A stretch of DNA of 64,000 nt from Enteractinococcus fodinae (GTDB taxonomy: Bacteria; Actinomycetota; Actinomycetes; Actinomycetales; Micrococcaceae): contig NZ_JAVDYJ010000001.1 in assembly GCF_031458395.1 (NCBI RefSeq), positions 124,001 through 188,000 on the forward strand, written 5' to 3'. The notes beneath the pieces are model-generated. The model saw only the letters and a list, made by a program, of their open reading frames with translations, was not told where the DNA came from and ran no database searches. Shown here piece by piece: positions 61,196-64,000 of the stretch (its first letter is position 1; every line of letters begins with the position of its first letter). Position numbers and translations under genes: made by a program.

Positions 61196-62731
61196 ATGGG
61201 ACGGATAGTCGTGGCGGAACCTTCGATGGATAACATTTATACGGCTTTTGTAGACCGGGTCGAAACCCACCCGAACAAGGCGGCTGTGGAATGCGACGAC
61301 GGCACCGCGGTCACCTATCGCGACCTGCTCGAAAAATCGCAACGCATCGCTTCGATGCTGGCCACGGCAGGCGTACAGCCCGGTGACCGCGTCGCCTGCC
61401 AAGTCCAAAAATCTGTGCGCGCCGTGGCGACCTACCTTGCTGTGCTACAAATCGGTGGCGTGTATTTGCCGCTGAACACCGCCTATACCGGTGCCGAGTT
61501 GCAATATTTTCTCGACGACGCTGAACCTGCCGCCGTCGTAGTGGATCCCGCTGCTGCCTCCACGGTGCGCGACATGCGACCCACCGCCGCGCTGTTTACC
61601 CTGGATGCGGCGGGAAATGGCACCCTGAGTGCCTCTGACACCAGACTCACGGCCGTGACCCCTGTGGGGCCAGGAGATCCTGCAGCGATCCTCTACACCT
61701 CTGGCACGACCGGGAGGTCCAAGGGCGCGGTGCTGACCCACGAGAATCTGGCCAGTAACTGTCGTGCCCTCTTAGAAGCGTGGGAATTCACCGAAACCGA
61801 CCGGCTCATCCACGCGCTGCCCATCTTTCACATTCACGGGCTCTTCGTCGCGATCAACATGAGTTTGACGTCGGGCGCCACGCTGCTGTGGATGGACAAG
61901 TTCGACGTCGATGGGGTGGTGGACCGGTTCACGACGGCGACCGTGTTGATGGGGGTCCCCACCTTCTACACACGGCTGCTAGCCTCTGATCGGCTGACAC
62001 GCAGCGCCACAGCGAACATGCGCTTATTCGTTTCGGGCTCCGCGCCGCTGCTGAGCGCAGACTTCGACGCGTTTTACGACCGCACAGGTCATCACATCCT
62101 GGAGCGCTATGGGATGACCGAGACAGGTATGAATACCACCAACCCGTACCGCGGCCTACGAAAAGCCGGCAGCGTCGGGCAACCGTTGCCCGGGGTGGAA
62201 GTACGCGTCGTGGAGCCGCACTCCGGTGAAGCATTGCCCGCCGGGCAGATCGGTTCGATCGAAGTGCGTGGCCCAAACGTCTTTGACCGGTACTGGCGAA
62301 ATCCCGAGAAAACTCATGAAGAAAAACGCGACACCGGGTTCTTTATCACCGGTGATCAAGGATTTTATGACACCGACGGGTACCTTCATATCTCCGGACG
62401 ATCGAAAGACATGATCATCTCGGGTGGGTACAACGTGTATCCGAAAGAAATTGAACAACTTCTCGATGAGCATCCCGCAGTGGTGGAGTCTGCCGTTATC
62501 GGTGTGCCCCACGCAGACCTGGGTGAAGGAGTGGTGGCCGTGGTGGTGACCACCAACGGGCGGCTGCCAAGTGAAGCGGAACTCAACGACCTGCTGGCAG
62601 ACCAGCTGGCCCGCTATAAACGTCCTCGCGCGTACCGGAAAGTGGAGCACCTGCCGCGAAACGTCATGGGCAAAGTCCAAAAAGCCCAACTGCGCGAACA
62701 GTTCGCCACCGTGTTGACAGAGCGCCCTTAA
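61196..62731 (+). CDS. Malonyl-CoA synthetase-like acyl-CoA ligase (MatB type)
   Basis: This 511-residue AMP-forming ligase has AILYTSGTTGRSKGAVLTH, the MatB-like stretch YLAVLQIGGVYLPLNTAYTGAELQYFL, ERYGMTETGMNTTNPYRGLRKAGSVG, and the C-terminal GRSKDMIISGGYNVYPKEIE with the catalytic Lys in NVMGKVQKA. MatB/ACSF3 enzymes make malonyl- or methylmalonyl-CoA. The first ATG is shown; a GTG at 61211 or an ATG at 61226 could also serve. It may belong with the paa or dicarboxylate metabolism next to it, but nothing proves this. Confidence 0.85.
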   Translation: MGRIVVAEPSMDNIYTAFVDRVETHPNKAAVECDDGTAVTYRDLLEKSQRIASMLATAGVQPGDRVACQVQKSVRAVATYLAVLQIGGVYLPLNTAYTGAELQYFLDDAEPAAVVVDPAAASTVRDMRPTAALFTLDAAGNGTLSASDTRLTAVTPVGPGDPAAILYTSGTTGRSKGAVLTHENLASNCRALLEAWEFTETDRLIHALPIFHIHGLFVAINMSLTSGATLLWMDKFDVDGVVDRFTTATVLMGVPTFYTRLLASDRLTRSATANMRLFVSGSAPLLSADFDAFYDRTGHHILERYGMTETGMNTTNPYRGLRKAGSVGQPLPGVEVRVVEPHSGEALPAGQIGSIEVRGPNVFDRYWRNPEKTHEEKRDTGFFITGDQGFYDTDGYLHISGRSKDMIISGGYNVYPKEIEQLLDEHPAVVESAVIGVPHADLGEGVVAVVVTTNGRLPSEAELNDLLADQLARYKRPRAYRKVEHLPRNVMGKVQKAQLREQFATVLTERP

Positions 62732-62734
62732 CGG

Positions 62735-62777
62735 CCTGGGGCCGATACAATTCGCGTGGAATCATACCGGCCCCGGG
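62735..62777. terminator. Bidirectional hairpin between convergent genes
   Basis: CCTGGGGCCG (62735-62744) pairs with CGGCCCCGGG (62768-62777) through 9-10 bp including a G-T pair, with a 23-nt loop. It fills the short gap between the MatB-like gene and paaZ. Confidence 0.55.
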
Positions 62778-62793
62778 ACGAGCGCTTCGACGC

Positions 62794-64000
62794 TTACTGC
62801 TGTGGGTATTGTTCAGGCCAGGTCTTAGTGACCAGGGTCAGCACGTCGTAGGTTGCCACGATCTCATCGTTCTGGTTGTGCAGCACGGCATCCCAGCGGA
62901 CCTCACCGTATTCATCGGTGACACGCGGGGTGATCTGCTTGGCGGTCAACGTAACTCGGATCGAGTCATCGTAAGTGACCGGGGTGATGAACGACAGGTT
63001 CTCTAAGCCGTAGTTGGCCAGGACGGGACCTGGTGCGGCATCGACGAACAGACCGGCTGCCCAAGAGACCAGCAGGTAACCGTGGGCCACGCGACGCGGG
63101 AAGAATGGGTTGGCCATGGCGGCTTCTTCATCGACGTGTGCGTAGAACTTATCACCGGTTTCTTCAGCGAAGTCCAGGATCTCTTGCAGGCTGACGTGGC
63201 GCAGTTCAGAAGCGAACTGGTCACCGATCCGCAGGCTATCCAGTGGCTTGCGGAATGGGTGTTCGCCCGTGCCGTTGTCCACTTGTTCACGCGTGACGGT
63301 GTTGGCTTTGGCCCCCTGATGCCAGACGCCAGTGATGGCGGTGAGCATATCGGGTGAACCCTGCACAGCGGTGCGCTGCATGTAATGCTTGACCGCGCGC
63401 ACGCCACCGAGTTCTTCGCCGCCACCTGCACGACCGGGTCCACCGTGGACCAGGTGCGGCAGCGGGGAACCGTGACCGGTTGATGACTTGGCGGTGTCAC
63501 GGTTCAACACGTGCACACGACCGTGGTGGGCTGAAATGCCCAGCGTCGCGTCGGCGACGAAGGTGTCGTCGTTGGAGGTCACGGTGGCAACCAGCGAGCC
63601 GGCGCCACGAGCGGCCAAACGAACCGCTTCGTTGACGTCATCCTGGTAGGTGATCACCGAGGTGACCGGACCGAATGCTTCCACGGTGTGGACCGCGTCG
63701 GTGTCGGCGTCGTCGAACTCTAAGATGGTCGGTGGGAAAAACGCACCGGCTTCATCGTACTGAGCGACCTGATCTGGCCCACCAAGACGAACCTTGCCAC
63801 CAGCATCAATGAGCTGCTGGGTTGCGTCGGCAACATCCTGTTGCTGGTCTTTCGAAGCCAGCGGGCCCATGGTGGTGCCTTCAGCGTTTGCGGCACCTAC
63901 GGTGACCTTGTCGTTGAGACGATCAGCCAAGGCAGTAATGAAGGGCTCTTTGATCGACTCAGGAACAATGACGCGACGAATCGCGGTACATTTCTGGCCG
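62794..64000 (-). CDS. paaZ: Oxepin-CoA hydrolase / semialdehyde dehydrogenase (C-terminal part)
   Basis: This frame runs off the right edge, giving about 400 C-terminal residues. The first complete codons encode GQKCTAIRRVIVP, the catalytic Cys region of the aldehyde dehydrogenase domain, so more than 270 N-terminal residues are missing. The ALDH part continues to about residue 190 (VEAFGPVTSVITY, then GRPGRAGGGEE). The last about 170 residues form the MaoC-like hydratase domain (VSLQEILDFAEETGDKFYAHVDEEAA, FPRRVAHGYLLVSWAAGLFV). PaaZ opens the oxepin ring and oxidises the aldehyde product. It is the last missing part of the paa pathway but lies 13 kb from the core, beyond the urate island. 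Confidence 0.95.
   Translation of the reverse strand, partial: GQKCTAIRRVIVPESIKEPFITALADRLNDKVTVGAANAEGTTMGPLASKDQQQDVADATQQLIDAGGKVRLGGPDQVAQYDEAGAFFPPTILEFDDADTDAVHTVEAFGPVTSVITYQDDVNEAVRLAARGAGSLVATVTSNDDTFVADATLGISAHHGRVHVLNRDTAKSSTGHGSPLPHLVHGGPGRAGGGEELGGVRAVKHYMQRTAVQGSPDMLTAITGVWHQGAKANTVTREQVDNGTGEHPFRKPLDSLRIGDQFASELRHVSLQEILDFAEETGDKFYAHVDEEAAMANPFFPRRVAHGYLLVSWAAGLFVDAAPGPVLANYGLENLSFITPVTYDDSIRVTLTAKQITPRVTDEYGEVRWDAVLHNQNDEIVATYDVLTLVTKTWPEQYPQQ

Noticed and set aside
1-64000. tRNA, rRNA, CRISPR arrays, riboswitches and intact insertion sequences
   Set aside because: I read both strands for cloverleaf-type sequences, regularly spaced repeats and transposase frames and found none that I could support.

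Overview
The window is one contiguous piece of a moderately high-GC actinobacterial chromosome, most likely from a member of the Micrococcales/Micrococcaceae. The evidence is the strong Shine-Dalgarno sites with frequent GTG and TTG starts, the actinobacterial gene families (LAL-type LuxR regulator, NarL-type two-component pair next to an FtsX-like ABC exporter, TetR-type PaaR, DUF6986), and a complete paa gene set of actinobacterial type. I found no rRNA or tRNA gene, no CRISPR array and no intact insertion sequence. Both edges cut genes: a secreted surface protein on the left and paaZ on the right.

Layout. (1) 1-4.4 kb: the N-terminal part of a surface protein, a 930-residue LuxR-family ATPase-regulator that appears to start at an ATT codon, and a 0.6-kb gene-free stretch. 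(2) 4.4-11.1 kb, minus strand: a two-component system with an ABC export module, then a nitronate monooxygenase-like flavoprotein. (3) 11.3-14.8 kb: a DUF916-type cell-surface protein beside a secreted purple-acid-phosphatase-like enzyme with a WxL-like C-terminus. (4) 14.9-16.5 kb: small genes, including an orphan ParB-C-terminal-like protein. (5) 16.5-25.5 kb: a dense plus-strand run with a thioesterase, a heterodimeric ABC exporter, a CPBP protease, a MATE transporter, two small membrane proteins and a D-threonine aldolase-like enzyme. (6) 25.7-31.5 kb: two near-identical zinc alcohol dehydrogenases, a Cu/Zn superoxide dismutase lipoprotein, a membrane protein, and an epimerase fused to a helical domain. 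(7) 31.5-37.6 kb: a cluster of a CitE-like lyase, a YbdK-type carboxylate-amine ligase, an asparagine synthetase-like amidotransferase, DUF1028 and a C26 gamma-glutamyl hydrolase, with no obvious known pathway. (8) 38-40 kb: an MFS transporter and a GntR regulator.

(9) 40.1-49.9 kb is the phenylacetate degradation locus. It holds paaR (TetR), paaK and paaI facing left and paaABCDE, paaG, a thiolase and a hydroxyacyl-CoA dehydrogenase facing right. The divergent promoter region has a recognisable promoter and two PaaR-type palindromes. The ring-opening enzyme gene paaZ lies 13 kb away at the right edge, in convergent orientation to a malonyl-CoA synthetase-like gene.

(10) 50.0-60.4 kb, lying between the paa core and paaZ, is a purine (urate) catabolic island. 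It encodes a nucleobase permease, allantoinase, ureidoglycine aminohydrolase, DUF6986, malate synthase, an IclR regulator, uricase, hydroxyisourate hydrolase and OHCU decarboxylase. Three intergenic regions in it share TGRAA-N6-TTYCA palindromes, which I propose as the IclR operators. The pathway runs from urate to allantoin and on towards glyoxylate, which malate synthase consumes. Genes for allantoate hydrolysis and a classical ureidoglycolate lyase are not present here.

The most promising places for undescribed biology are DUF6986 (coupled to malate synthase and ureidoglycine aminohydrolase), the amidotransferase/ligase/hydrolase cluster at 31.5-37.6 kb, the DUF916 plus WxL-like phosphatase pair, the epimerase-helical fusion, and the ATT start of the LAL regulator.
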